A DNA stretch of 64,000 nucleotides, from contig JAPWUV010000002.1 of the NCBI GenBank assembly GCA_028275345.1, forward strand, positions 372,001-436,000, read 5' to 3'. The notes under the pieces were generated by a model, which saw only the letters and a list, made by a program, of their open reading frames with translations, was not told the origin of the DNA and did no database searches. Source of the stretch: a bacterium (GTDB lineage: Bacteria > Zhuqueibacterota > Zhuqueibacteria > Oleimicrobiales > Geothermoviventaceae). This document shows positions 8,463 through 18,089 of this stretch, in pieces; position 1 is the first letter of the stretch, and every line of letters starts with the position of its first letter. Made by a program: the position numbers and the translations under genes.

Positions 8463-10100
8463 TCATTTCACCAGTACCATCTTCTTCCGATCGATGAAGT
8501 TGCCCGCCCTGAGTTCATAGACGTAGACTCCCGCCGGAAGCCGTGACGCGTCGAAGGTAACCCTATGTTCGCCCGCTTCGAGGCCCCATTGCATGAGCGT
8601 GGCTACCTCCTTCCCGCGAAGGTCGTACACACGGAGGTATACCTTTTCCGGCTTGGGGAGCGAAAACGAGATGGTGGTCGTGGGATTGAACGGATTCGGG
8701 TAGTTTTGCTCCAGACGGTACGCAGTGGGGACGCTCTTTGCCACGTGATCGACCTTGCTGACCTGCTCGAATGTGGCTACCACCGAGGTGGGTTCGGTGA
8801 CGGTGATGACCATGACCGTATCCGTTCCCGAGATGCTCCCGCTCCAGCCGACGAAGCGCCAGCCCGAGTCGCTCAGGGCTTTGAGTGTCACCACGGTGCC
8901 GGGATCATAGCTCCGGCCATGGAGAGGTGGATCCAGCTGGACACGTCCTTTTCCCACGACCTGGTAGAAGAACGGCACCACGCTCGGGACACGAGTGGCC
9001 CACCGCAGGTCTCCCAGGGCCGTGGTGTCGTGGGCGGCGTAGTAGGCATGTGATTCAGGGAGCAAGGTGAAGTCGTTGTTAGCCGGGTCGGCATAGCGGG
9101 GGTCAAACCCCCAGATGGTCTCCGTGTCTACCGTGGCCCCTTTGCTGCCGTCGAGGGTTTGAGAGGAGGGGTTGTCAAAGACGATGTTCAGAGTGTCCAC
9201 ATGCCGCAGGACGGATCCCGGTTTCTGAATCTGGATGATGAAGTTGTTCCGGTCAGGGCGACGCCGGCTCAGGTAGCTGTTGGTAATGATAAGGTCTTGC
9301 ATGATGGTGTTCCAATTGTTCTTGATATAGGCGACTCTGGTGGCCGAGTTGTTCACGGTTAGGTGCTCGATAAGGATATAGGCATCGGGAGTGTTATCAT
9401 CCATGTCGGCGTAGAATCGGATGCATTCCGAACCGATGTTTACGAAAGTGCAGTTGCGAACGATTAGGGTATCAAGGCAGCGGGGAGTAGCATACTTCTC
9501 AGTCTCCGTCATTCGGATCGCTTCGTCGCTGATGTTCTCGAAGAAGCAGTTTTCGACCTGCACCTTCCCGACTGTATTGATGTTGGCCAGGAAGTAGATG
9601 GCGTGGCCCTCCGCGAGGGGATCCTTATTCTCCGCGAAGTTCCGGAAAACGCAGTTGCGCACCACGAGGCGTAGCCCCTTCTTTGCCAGGATGCGGCCAT
9701 CCGGACTGTTCCCAACCCGGATGGCGTATTTGAGTCCGTGCGTCCAGGGGCCACCACCGTCAAGGATGACGCCTTCCAAGGTCAGGCTGTCGTAGATGCG
9801 GAACATTTCGAGGACGGCGGACCTGTCGTCGCTGTGGGTGATGATCGGCATTTGGGGCAAGCCCGGGAGAGCCTTGATCGTCAGGGGCCGCTTGACTTCA
9901 TAGAACATTGTATCGTGGGTGGTGTAGACCCCGCCCGGCACCGTAAGGATGATGGTGTCGTATTGTGCCTGCATGTTACAAAAGTCAATGGCTTCCTTCA
10001 TGAGCCTGGGATCATCCACGCGGATGCTCCCTCCCGCGTAGATGGTCCCCGCGCCGAGAGCAAACCCCGCAAGAGCCAGGATCAAAGCCTTCCTCCGCAT
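8463..10100 (-). CDS. Secreted beta-helix protein with one InlB-like repeat and a T9SS tail
   Basis: 545 residues from the ATG at 10100, which has AAGGAGG six bases upstream. A signal peptide (MRRKALILALAGFALGAGTI) precedes a beta-helix of about 350 residues with repeated rungs (LIVRNCTFVNI, KVQVENCFFENI, LVVRNCVFRNF). One InlB-like repeat (GRVQLDPPLHGRSYDPGT, with WRFVGWSG) and a T9SS tail starting NYPNPFNPTTTISF follow. It parallels the second beta-helix of the downstream 1020-residue protein almost segment by segment, so the two are tandem paralogues. Its place between outer-membrane proteins and the PL6 lyase suggests a surface role in binding or cleaving the same polysaccharide. The catalytic residues are not identifiable by eye. 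Confidence 0.82.
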   Translation of the reverse strand: MRRKALILALAGFALGAGTIYAGGSIRVDDPRLMKEAIDFCNMQAQYDTIILTVPGGVYTTHDTMFYEVKRPLTIKALPGLPQMPIITHSDDRSAVLEMFRIYDSLTLEGVILDGGGPWTHGLKYAIRVGNSPDGRILAKKGLRLVVRNCVFRNFAENKDPLAEGHAIYFLANINTVGKVQVENCFFENISDEAIRMTETEKYATPRCLDTLIVRNCTFVNIGSECIRFYADMDDNTPDAYILIEHLTVNNSATRVAYIKNNWNTIMQDLIITNSYLSRRRPDRNNFIIQIQKPGSVLRHVDTLNIVFDNPSSQTLDGSKGATVDTETIWGFDPRYADPANNDFTLLPESHAYYAAHDTTALGDLRWATRVPSVVPFFYQVVGKGRVQLDPPLHGRSYDPGTVVTLKALSDSGWRFVGWSGSISGTDTVMVITVTEPTSVVATFEQVSKVDHVAKSVPTAYRLEQNYPNPFNPTTTISFSLPKPEKVYLRVYDLRGKEVATLMQWGLEAGEHRVTFDASRLPAGVYVYELRAGNFIDRKKMVLVK

Positions 10101-10129
10101 CGCTCCCTCCTTGAAATGCATTCGTTGCC

Positions 10130-11626
10130 TCAAAGCCCGAGGGTCCACGTGACTACGACGTGCTTAAGCCTCTCCACGGCGTAATTGGTATTGCTGTAGT
10201 AGGAGTCATAGTAGCGAAGACGTCGCGTCTCCCAAGCGACATCGAAGATGCCGATCCGGAGACGGATCCTCAGACCGGCCGTGAAGGCTTCAGCCGCTGG
10301 GCCTTTGTCCGGAAACGCATTGCCATCTGGCACGAAGACCTGCCCCAGTCTTCTGTATCCCGCGAGCAAGGAGAGCCAGTCGAAAGGAGAATAGGCAGCT
10401 CCAAAGGCCAAGTCTTCTTGGTCTACCCACGAGGGATGAACGGTGTCTTGGAGCGCTGGGGAGAAGCGGCCCTTGCTATACGGGACCTTTCGATAATCAA
10501 ATGTCAGTTCCAGAGGATCCAACGGCAGAAGTGCGAACCCGAAGGAGAAGGACGCTGGCACCCGGAGCTCCTGCTCCCCGGTCAGGTTGTGGCGCGCAGA
10601 GGCAAGGACGCTAATGGAGTCCAGAGCATAATTCCAGCTCCTCTTGGCTGTGTAGGGCAGGGTGAGCACAGTCCCCATGCGCAGGCGCGAGGTCCGGAGC
10701 AAAGCTCCGACCGCGAGCGTCGCGGCAGAGAAGCTGGACTTTCCGGACACACCGACCCGCAAGGTGTCGTAAGAGAATCGCATGCGGTTGTCCTTGGCGA
10801 GGTCGAACCACCCAACCTTGTTCAGGCTTTGCCGATCGTTCGTATCGCCCCATAGCCGCGTTGCGGATAGGCCGAGGTGGAGCCACGTAGTGAGCTCGGA
10901 AGCGATAGCCACGCGGGCTTCTTTCAGCTTCCCCTCGCGTTGGCGCGCATACTGGAACCAGTTCACGCGCAAGGTGTCGGTTGAAACACGCTTAGCAACG
11001 CCGTAGGCGTCGTAGCCGATGTGAGGGTCCAGGTAGGTGTCATTGCGGTCGTAATCCAGCAAGGTATTCCCGATCCCGTAGGAGGCTGCGGCAACAAACC
11101 GTTTGCCGCCAAGGGATAGCGGAATGGCGCTAGCCAATTGGTTTAGCGTTTGGCCGTCCGCGGTCCGCTTCCAGTCGGCTGCTTTTTCGCTGAAGGGGTC
11201 CAAGCCCAGCTCGGGCTCGCTCACCACGTAGGCAGAATCGCGTTGCTCGATCCAGATCTCATAGTCCCAGCGACCGTTGTTGGCCGGGTCGGGGATGTAC
11301 AGCCCCTCCAGGTACAGGGGCAGCGTGATGAACATCCGATTTGGACGGTAAACCTGGTTTTCCCACCAGCTCTTGCTGTAAAACTCCGCGGTGGTGCTGA
11401 CCTGGATTTGCTGGAGGGAAGCCAGTCCTGCCGCGTTGTAGAACAGGCAGCCGATGTCACCTTGGGCCGCCGTGAAGGCTCCTCCGACAGCGAGGCCCCG
11501 GGCGTAGAGCTCATTGTGCCCAGCAAATCCTTGGAACGAAAGCTGGTCGCCTCGATGCTGGGCCCACACTGCGCCGGAGAACGTCGCGATCAGCCCCACC
11601 AAAAAAGCCCTTCCCATGCGTCTCAT
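10130..11626 (-). CDS. Outer-membrane beta-barrel protein (PorV/FadL-like)
   Basis: 498 residues with a signal peptide (MRRMGRAFLVGLIATFSGAV, cleaved near WAQ). The mature N-terminus has the pattern LYARGLAVGGAFTAAQGDI followed by a YNAAGLASL motif, which is typical of the PorV/PorQ and FadL families. The rest is alternating amphipathic strands ending in an aromatic-rich barrel (VVTWTLGL at the C-terminus). GGTGA lies seven bases before the ATG at 11626. It lies 33 bases downstream of a second PorV-like gene. Because the neighbours carry T9SS tails, the pair may help deliver or retain T9SS cargo, or form the outer-membrane pore for the oligosaccharide products. Which of these applies cannot be decided here. 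Confidence 0.7.
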   Translation of the reverse strand: MRRMGRAFLVGLIATFSGAVWAQHRGDQLSFQGFAGHNELYARGLAVGGAFTAAQGDIGCLFYNAAGLASLQQIQVSTTAEFYSKSWWENQVYRPNRMFITLPLYLEGLYIPDPANNGRWDYEIWIEQRDSAYVVSEPELGLDPFSEKAADWKRTADGQTLNQLASAIPLSLGGKRFVAAASYGIGNTLLDYDRNDTYLDPHIGYDAYGVAKRVSTDTLRVNWFQYARQREGKLKEARVAIASELTTWLHLGLSATRLWGDTNDRQSLNKVGWFDLAKDNRMRFSYDTLRVGVSGKSSFSAATLAVGALLRTSRLRMGTVLTLPYTAKRSWNYALDSISVLASARHNLTGEQELRVPASFSFGFALLPLDPLELTFDYRKVPYSKGRFSPALQDTVHPSWVDQEDLAFGAAYSPFDWLSLLAGYRRLGQVFVPDGNAFPDKGPAAEAFTAGLRIRLRIGIFDVAWETRRLRYYDSYYSNTNYAVERLKHVVVTWTLGL

Positions 11627-11659
11627 TGTGCCGTCACCCTTTTGCGTCGCGTTGCACCA

Positions 11660-12631
11660 TCAGCGGGCCTGGAAGCCGATGCTGAATCGATGGACCGAGT
11701 GAAAGTATTCACCGAATTGCGCGTACGAGTAGTCGAACCGAAGCCGTCCAGCTTTGAGGCCAAATCCGAGCGTCAGGCCTTCTTCATCGTAGTTGAACTT
11801 GTAGCCAGCCCGCAAGAAGATTACTTCCCGGAAGGAGTATTCAGCGCCTAAGTGATGCTGCTGATCGTAATCCCGGGGATGAGACAAGTCATACGATAAT
11901 AGCAGGCGGTGGTCCTCCGAGGGGAAAAGCAAGAACTGGGACGGGGAAAGGAGGTTGCCCGAGATCCCCAACGTGAACGTTTGCGGCATGGGGTAGCTCT
12001 TGTCCACATACTTGATCTCTCTCCCGAAGTGACGGATCACGGCCGCGAGCTTAAGAGAACGGTAGCCGGTATCGAAGGTGAGTCCGCCGTCGAAGGCGAG
12101 GGCCGTTTTCGATTCGAGCTCGAGGTTTTCGTGAACCACCTTGGCCGTGAGACCGAAGGTGAACTTGTCCGTGAGCGCGCGCGCGTAGGATCCCCCCAGC
12201 ACGAAGGCCGAGGGATGGATGGTTTCGCCCGTGAGCCCCGGATTGTAGGTGTCGCCGATGAAACCGAGAGCGTCGACCCTGGTGACCTCAATCTCTCCGA
12301 TGTCCACCATGATAGCTTGGAACCCTAGGGCGCCCCAGTTTCCCAGGTCGTGCGCAAACCCGATGGATGCCTGACGAGTGTCCAGGAGCCAGTCCACGTA
12401 GGATATGCTCAAGTCGGTCCCGCCGAAGCGGGCCAGAGCCGCGGGGTTCCAGAAAACGCTCTCGGCCCCTCTGGCGACGGAGCAGTAGGCTTCCCCCATG
12501 GAGGTGGAGCGAGCATCGGTCATCACCTTGAGGAACTGGAAGGAGGTGGTGGCGACCTTCTCAAAGCCCTCGAGTTCCCGAGCGCAGGAAAGCATGAGGA
12601 ACAGTGCGATCCATCGCACGCGATTCTTCAT
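11660..12631 (-). CDS. PorV/PorQ family outer-membrane protein
   Basis: 323 residues. The N-terminus has an export signal ending in LMLSC, which may be a weak lipobox. The family signature follows: FLKVMTDARSTSMGEAYCSV, then ESVFWNPAALA, as in PorV/PorQ (UPF0164-like) proteins. The rest is predicted beta-barrel strands ending RFSIGFQAR. In characterised T9SS organisms PorV shuttles cargo from the translocon to the attachment complex; whether this paralogue does so is inference. It starts 21 bases after the 746-residue T9SS protein gene and is probably cotranscribed with it and the TonB-dependent receptor. Confidence 0.78.
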   Translation of the reverse strand: MKNRVRWIALFLMLSCARELEGFEKVATTSFQFLKVMTDARSTSMGEAYCSVARGAESVFWNPAALARFGGTDLSISYVDWLLDTRQASIGFAHDLGNWGALGFQAIMVDIGEIEVTRVDALGFIGDTYNPGLTGETIHPSAFVLGGSYARALTDKFTFGLTAKVVHENLELESKTALAFDGGLTFDTGYRSLKLAAVIRHFGREIKYVDKSYPMPQTFTLGISGNLLSPSQFLLFPSEDHRLLLSYDLSHPRDYDQQHHLGAEYSFREVIFLRAGYKFNYDEEGLTLGFGLKAGRLRFDYSYAQFGEYFHSVHRFSIGFQAR

Positions 12632-12652
12632 CGGTTCACCTCGGCCAAAAGC

Positions 12653-14893
12653 TCACTTGATCACGATGAACTTCCCCGTCGTTTCTTCCCCCTCGGGAGT
12701 CGTTACAACGTAGAAGTAGACGCCCGAAGCGATGTCCTGACCACTGCGCGTTACCTGAAACCACTCGGTGGAGTAGACGGGATCGTCGTGCTCAATGGTC
12801 TGTACCAGTTGCCCAGCGTACGAGTAAATGCGGATCGTGCACCGCTTGGGCAACCCGTAGAAGCCGATCTTCTTTTCCACATTTCCAGACCCTTGGAACC
12901 CGGAACGAACGTAGAACGGATTCGGGACCACATGGACACTACCTAACTTGTCAACCGATCCGATATTCTTGACATGGGCGGTGATGTTCGTGCGTCCGCT
13001 CCGGTTTCCCTTGTCATCTACGGAAAGAACGGAGTAGTAGCGTTTCTCGCCGATCTTGTATTCCGGGTCGCGGTCGAGAAACTCGTAATAGTTGCTGCTG
13101 TTCACCTCTCCGACGCGAAGTTCGCCCAGTAGTCTCCAGGGTCCCATCGGAGAGGAGCTCCGGTAGACTTCGAACTTGGCAACCGGGCCGGTGAGGCGCG
13201 GGTGGCGGAAATCCTCGACGGCTCGCTTCCAGGTAATCCGGACGGATCCATCCGCGGTGTTCTCCACCGTGATCACGGGGGCTGGGGGAGGCACAGGAAT
13301 CGCATAAACCCCATCTTTCGGATTGTCCTCAGGCCACACGGGAACTTGGGGCTCTCGGCCGAGATAAGCCTCGAACGCCTTGTGCGCCACATCCTGGACG
13401 GTGATGACCTTCGAGTTCACGTAGTCAGGGTATCCGTAGTCGTCCAGATAGTGCTCCGTCATCACTTCGCCTCCCAGGACGATCTTCCGGTTCCAGCTCG
13501 GAATTCGGGCCCACTGGGTTTCCGTCTGTCCCCCTTCCGCCAACTTGCCGGGTTGGCCGCCATAACCCACGACCTCAGCCAAGGAGAACTCCAGCTTGTC
13601 TCCGAGGTGCAGGGTGTAAGGCCCGAAGACGATGTGCTTTTGGCCCGCGTCGTTGCTCTGACGGTAATTGTAGGCCGCCCGCCCAATCCATCTCTCTGAG
13701 GGCGGATTGGGCCACGTCGTGCTTTCCGGCTTGTAGGTGCCGCTCCACCGGTTGTCTGGGTTGATGGATTGGTCCGCCATCTTTTGCGAATTGGTGTTTC
13801 CAGTGCTGACCTTGTTGGACCAGGGTTGCTTGATGTGGAAGTGCTCATCCAGCTCGTAATACTGCCCCTGGTAGGTACCGAGGATGGCTACCGCTTCTGA
13901 CTCATTGCGCGCGGGGTCGTACGGGTCGACGATGGCAAGATGGGTGGTATCGTAGAAGAGGATGCAGAACCCGGGCGCCTGGGGGCTGCACAGCCCGCCC
14001 CCATTTTCCCCGGTTTGGGCGAAACGCCGGAAGAGTTCCTTGTTGGGTTCAGGTTTCCCGGCCAGGTTGGGATCGAGGGCCGTCCTCATGTCGAGGTTGA
14101 AAGCCAGCCAATAGTCGGCGTCCCACCACCCATTTTGATCCCCTCGGTAGATGCCCCCCTCGTACTTCCAAGTACCGTAGTGACGCTGGTAGCCGTACAT
14201 TGAAGGGGCGAAACCGTAGATGAAGAGCACCATGAAGTCCATGAGCGGCGTATCCCGCTCGATCGTCTCTGGATTCCCATCCGTATCCCCGGTGTACTCC
14301 AGCGTGTACTCGTAGATGATGAAGTCGTCGTAATCGGGATAGCTCCAGGCCCGGGAGACGCGGGTGACAGTCACGCCCAGGTTCGTCGCCCACTTGGCGA
14401 TGATGATCTCCTCCGCTTCGTCGGGATTGTAGTCCGGATTCAGGTCTCCATTGGGCAACAGAGGAAAATTCTCGATTTCTCTCATTTCCAAAGGGAAGCT
14501 CCAGCGGCCGAACACCACCTCCGGTGTACTCGCTCCGACTCCACCGCAGAAGGAATAAATTCGATTCGATTTTCCCGGTTTCCCCAGGGGGTTGGCCGCC
14601 ATGTACATGCCTGCCCCTAGGATATTGTGCTGACCGCTGTACTCGATCCCTTCCACCACAGTGCGCGAGCGGGAAGGCCACTCCATCAGTGGGACGTTGG
14701 TCTTGTTACCGGCCTCGCCCGTCATCCAGCCGCGGCCAATCTCCCCGGTGTTGTACACGGTCTCGTGGAGCATGCCGCGGTCGTGGATGCGATACTCCCG
14801 GATTTGGCCCATCAGGAGGGTCGGCAGGGCCAAGCCGAGTGATAGAGTGAATGTGAGGGAGAAGCTTGCTCGACCATGCACCATTGTCTTCAC
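12653..14893 (-). CDS. Large surface protein with a fibronectin-like domain and a T9SS sorting tail
   Basis: 746 residues with a signal peptide (FSLTFTLSLGLALPTLLMGQ). The first 520 or so residues form an aromatic and Asp/Gly-rich extracellular domain that I do not recognise. After a Pro-rich hinge (IPVPPPAPV) comes a fibronectin type III-like module (GSVRITWKRAVEDF, with FEVYRSSSPMGPWRLLG) and then a T9SS-type tail beginning VVPNPFYVRSGF and ending GVYFYVVTTPEGEETTGKF. Proteins of this build sit beside TonB-dependent receptors in related lineages, much as SusD sits with SusC, so a substrate-capturing role at the receptor is a reasonable inference. The receptor gene lies 22 bases upstream in the same operon. 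It has no homology to SusD that I can see. Confidence 0.72.
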   Translation of the reverse strand: MKTMVHGRASFSLTFTLSLGLALPTLLMGQIREYRIHDRGMLHETVYNTGEIGRGWMTGEAGNKTNVPLMEWPSRSRTVVEGIEYSGQHNILGAGMYMAANPLGKPGKSNRIYSFCGGVGASTPEVVFGRWSFPLEMREIENFPLLPNGDLNPDYNPDEAEEIIIAKWATNLGVTVTRVSRAWSYPDYDDFIIYEYTLEYTGDTDGNPETIERDTPLMDFMVLFIYGFAPSMYGYQRHYGTWKYEGGIYRGDQNGWWDADYWLAFNLDMRTALDPNLAGKPEPNKELFRRFAQTGENGGGLCSPQAPGFCILFYDTTHLAIVDPYDPARNESEAVAILGTYQGQYYELDEHFHIKQPWSNKVSTGNTNSQKMADQSINPDNRWSGTYKPESTTWPNPPSERWIGRAAYNYRQSNDAGQKHIVFGPYTLHLGDKLEFSLAEVVGYGGQPGKLAEGGQTETQWARIPSWNRKIVLGGEVMTEHYLDDYGYPDYVNSKVITVQDVAHKAFEAYLGREPQVPVWPEDNPKDGVYAIPVPPPAPVITVENTADGSVRITWKRAVEDFRHPRLTGPVAKFEVYRSSSPMGPWRLLGELRVGEVNSSNYYEFLDRDPEYKIGEKRYYSVLSVDDKGNRSGRTNITAHVKNIGSVDKLGSVHVVPNPFYVRSGFQGSGNVEKKIGFYGLPKRCTIRIYSYAGQLVQTIEHDDPVYSTEWFQVTRSGQDIASGVYFYVVTTPEGEETTGKFIVIK

Positions 14894-14915
14894 CCGATTC
14901 TCTTCGCCTGCTTTC

Positions 14916-17831
14916 TCATAGGTTGAAAATCACGCCTACGCGGTAGTGTCGCGGTTCATTCCGCAACAAGAAGAATTCTTGGTTGGTCACATAAGGGGAA
15001 TTCTCGACCCCCCTGTAGTTGAACAGATTCTTGCGGTCTTTCTCCCACACCACCACATTGTATTCATCGCGAAAAGTGCGGTAGTAGTGGTACAGGCGCT
15101 TGTTGAAAAGGTTGAAAACCTCAAGGTATAAGGTGACGCCAGAGTTGCGTACCCGCAGCCGCTTTTCGATCCGGGCTCGGCTCTCGAGCTCTTCAGGAGT
15201 GCGCTTGTTGAAGCGGAGTCCAAGTCCTTTCTCGTCCCAAGTGTAGGGCCTTCCCGTCAGGTAGCGAAGGGTCAGGCTCGCCGCGAGATTGCTGAGCGGT
15301 TTGCGGCCAAGAAGGCTGGGCCCAAATCGGCTTGGGGTTAACAGCCGGATGTCGGCTACGGCCTTGTGGGTTCGGTCGTAGTCGAGGTAGATGTCCTCCG
15401 GGCTTGGGAGAACGACCCGCTCTTGCCCTTCGGGCGGTTTCTCGAAATAGGCTACGGGCGCGTCCAAAGCATTGCTGCTCTTGCCCTTGGCAGACTCGTA
15501 GTTGTAGCGGAGGGATCCGCGCAAGATCCCCGTCCGCTTCTCAAGGCTCACGTGGAAGCCTTTGATGTCGGCGTAGTCGCGGTTAATGTAGGTTTGGTAA
15601 ACGGTCTGTTGCTCGTCGTAGTAGTAGGCCGTTTCCACCAGATCGGTCACGTCTTTGTAGTAGGCGCTTACGTCGAGGTAGAATCCGAATGGCATGCTGT
15701 GTACGAGGCCCACGTCGTATGCCTTCGTATTCTCCGGCCGTAACCGTGGGTTCCCGAGAAGTTCGATCTCATTGAATTGAGTGATGCGGTAGTAATAGAT
15801 CTGATTGAAGTCGGGCCTCTGCGTGAACGTGCCGTAGTTGAGATGAAATACCGCGTTCTCAGACACTGGAAACGAAATCCCCACACGAGGCTGGAGGCGC
15901 AAGTACAGCTTCGTGCGCTCCTTTCGGGCGAGCTGGGGATCGTAATACTTGCCCCTCTCGCGATACGGTAGGGTAGGATCGTAGTTCGGGTTTCTCAAAG
16001 GAGAGTAGATGTCCGAGTAGTACTGGGTATTGAAATTGTAAAAGTCCAAGCGCAAACCCGCATTGGCAATGAGACCTTCGAATTCCATCTTGTCCTGGAC
16101 GAAAAGTGCACCCTCGTACGGGTAGGCTTTGAACGCAAGGCGTCGGTCGCTCCCTTGCTGCGTGAAATTGAACTGTTCGCCCACCCGAAGATCGTAGTAG
16201 GAGAATTGGAGCCCAGCCTTCAGCAGGTGGGACTCCGTTAGCTGGCTCGTGAGACTTGTGTTGAGAGCGTAGGTATCGGAACGCTCATCCCCCCTCAATG
16301 AAGTGTGGACCCGCCCGACTCGATGGAAGGAAGGACCGGTGTAATCCACCCAGTTTCGGTTGTTTGAGTAATCGTAGAGCAATTGCCCAGGCTGCAGAAG
16401 CTCGACGTCTTGTGAGAAGCAATGCCCAAAGAAGTTCAGCTTCAGATCCAAGAAGGTTCGGGATCCGATGACGTACTGGTAGTCGATGCCATACTGTCGG
16501 GACGTAGTGAGCCTTTTAGGAATGCTCAGCGTGCGATCGAAGGTCCACCAGAGAAAGTTGTCGTCCAAGTAGTTTTCGAAGTAACGATCGTACGTGACGG
16601 AAAATCGGAACCGATGATCGGGGCTCGGGCGATATGTGAGGTTGGCCATAATTTGCCAGTCGAGATCCGGGTAGGGAGTAGGGACGAGGGGGTGCACCAG
16701 GTCATGACGGGCCGCGACGAACATTCTCACCTTTCTGGAAAGGGGACCACCCGTAGCGAGATCGAAGCGGTAGTCCCAGCGGTTTTTGTACTCAAGGCCA
16801 ACCTCCCGAACGGACTGCAGCCAGCAGATGCGGGCAAGGTTCGCCATGCGCAGCGAGTCCTGATGATTGAGCGGATTCGGCGGCCACACAATCCGCGGGG
16901 GCAGGTATTTCGTCACCCCGTACCCCACGTCCCAGAGAGGTTTGCCAGGATTGGTTGGGTTCTCCTTCAGCCATTCTTCGGGGTTGTTCAAGGAGGCGAA
17001 CCACTTGAGGTTGCGGGGCGAGTAGACACTTCCTCCCCACGTCTTGTAGTAGGGGAGGGTAGCGGAAAGCTCAAGACGCGTCTCCCAAGCTTCTTTCCCC
17101 TCCTTTGTGACCATGTTGACGACGCCGGACTGGACATTACCGTATTCCGCGCTGAAACCGGAGGTGTAGACTTCGACTTGCTCCAATCCCGTCACGATGG
17201 GCTGGAAGGCCCGTTCGTTGTTGAGAGGGTTGACGATGGTGGCACCGTTGATGAGGTAAAGCGACTCGCCCGTCCGGCCCCCCCGGAAGTGGTCATCGAT
17301 CACATCGGCCTGAAGGTCGAGGATGTCGCGGATATCTGACATCCCCGCAATGGTCATCACCTCTTCCACCTGGTAGGTCTGCCTCGTAGCGGTGAGATCC
17401 GCCTCCACCTTGGTGGGCCGATACGCGGTGACGACTAGCTCTTTGCCGACTAAAGCTTGAGGCTGCAAGAAAAAGTCGACTCGAGTAGTCCGATCGACAA
17501 TCACCTGGACCTTCTGTCGACGCTCCTTGGCATAGCCAATGAAAGAGGCTTCGAGGGTGTAGATTCCCGGCGGCACATTGAGAATTACGTACTCCCCATT
17601 CTCATTGCTTGCGGCGCCCAGTGTCCATTGAAGGGGTCGCTCCGTCTCGCCGGACCAGTACGCCGTCACCACGATGTTGGCGCCGGGCAACGGCTCTCCC
17701 TTCTCGCGGTCGAGCACTCGTCCCGCGATCTTACCTGTCTCCGCGCCGTAGAGGAGCAGGGGAGCCGATATCATCCAGCCCAAGGCGCAAAGGCCCATCG
17801 CCCTTGCCAACTGTCTCACCCGCCAAGTCAT
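14916..17831 (-). CDS. TonB-dependent outer-membrane receptor with N-terminal carboxypeptidase-regulatory-like domain
   Basis: 971 residues from the ATG at 17831, with AGGAG six bases upstream. After the signal peptide comes a CarboxypepD_reg-like Ig domain (KIAGRVLDREKGEPLPGANI, then GEYVILNVPPGIYTLEASFI). The plug domain follows (ISDIRDIL-like region, then YLINGATIVNPLNNERAF and QVEVYTSGFSAEYGNVQSG), and then a 22-strand-type barrel ending HYRVGVIFNL, with a terminal aromatic-type strand. It should import an oligosaccharide or another ligand across the outer membrane using TonB energy. It heads a run of minus-strand genes that includes a PL6 lyase, so import of lyase products is the likeliest role. 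The plug and barrel are complete. Confidence 0.9.
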   Translation of the reverse strand: MTWRVRQLARAMGLCALGWMISAPLLLYGAETGKIAGRVLDREKGEPLPGANIVVTAYWSGETERPLQWTLGAASNENGEYVILNVPPGIYTLEASFIGYAKERRQKVQVIVDRTTRVDFFLQPQALVGKELVVTAYRPTKVEADLTATRQTYQVEEVMTIAGMSDIRDILDLQADVIDDHFRGGRTGESLYLINGATIVNPLNNERAFQPIVTGLEQVEVYTSGFSAEYGNVQSGVVNMVTKEGKEAWETRLELSATLPYYKTWGGSVYSPRNLKWFASLNNPEEWLKENPTNPGKPLWDVGYGVTKYLPPRIVWPPNPLNHQDSLRMANLARICWLQSVREVGLEYKNRWDYRFDLATGGPLSRKVRMFVAARHDLVHPLVPTPYPDLDWQIMANLTYRPSPDHRFRFSVTYDRYFENYLDDNFLWWTFDRTLSIPKRLTTSRQYGIDYQYVIGSRTFLDLKLNFFGHCFSQDVELLQPGQLLYDYSNNRNWVDYTGPSFHRVGRVHTSLRGDERSDTYALNTSLTSQLTESHLLKAGLQFSYYDLRVGEQFNFTQQGSDRRLAFKAYPYEGALFVQDKMEFEGLIANAGLRLDFYNFNTQYYSDIYSPLRNPNYDPTLPYRERGKYYDPQLARKERTKLYLRLQPRVGISFPVSENAVFHLNYGTFTQRPDFNQIYYYRITQFNEIELLGNPRLRPENTKAYDVGLVHSMPFGFYLDVSAYYKDVTDLVETAYYYDEQQTVYQTYINRDYADIKGFHVSLEKRTGILRGSLRYNYESAKGKSSNALDAPVAYFEKPPEGQERVVLPSPEDIYLDYDRTHKAVADIRLLTPSRFGPSLLGRKPLSNLAASLTLRYLTGRPYTWDEKGLGLRFNKRTPEELESRARIEKRLRVRNSGVTLYLEVFNLFNKRLYHYYRTFRDEYNVVVWEKDRKNLFNYRGVENSPYVTNQEFFLLRNEPRHYRVGVIFNL

Positions 17832-17882
17832 CTCAAGCTCCTACCCTCGTCGACAAGTCCACTTACACACCAGCCCGTTTCC

Positions 17883-17906
17883 GCTCGCGGCTTCACCGCC
17901 GCGAGC
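17883..17906. repeat. Inverted repeat upstream of the TonB-receptor gene
   Basis: GCTCGCGGC (17883-17891) and GCCGCGAGC (17898-17906) form a perfect 9-bp stem with a 6-base loop. It lies in the 258-base spacer between the CBM9-like gene (ends 18090) and the receptor gene (starts 17831). There is no U-tract on either strand. It could end or slow transcription from the upstream gene or be a leader structure of the receptor mRNA. No convincing promoter was identified in this spacer. Confidence 0.4.
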
Positions 17907-18089
17907 GCCCCACTAGCGTGCCGTTGAACTTCCTTTGAACCCGGGCCTCGCCGCCCTGGCTGTTGAGGAGAGGCGGGCCCGTGCCCGTCTTCCCCAAGCC
18001 TTCCTCTGCGAGTTGTCCACGGCGCAGGTCTTGCCCACGGAAAAAGTGAGCAACGCCGAGGCAACTCCGGTCCCAGGTGTGGGCGATGA

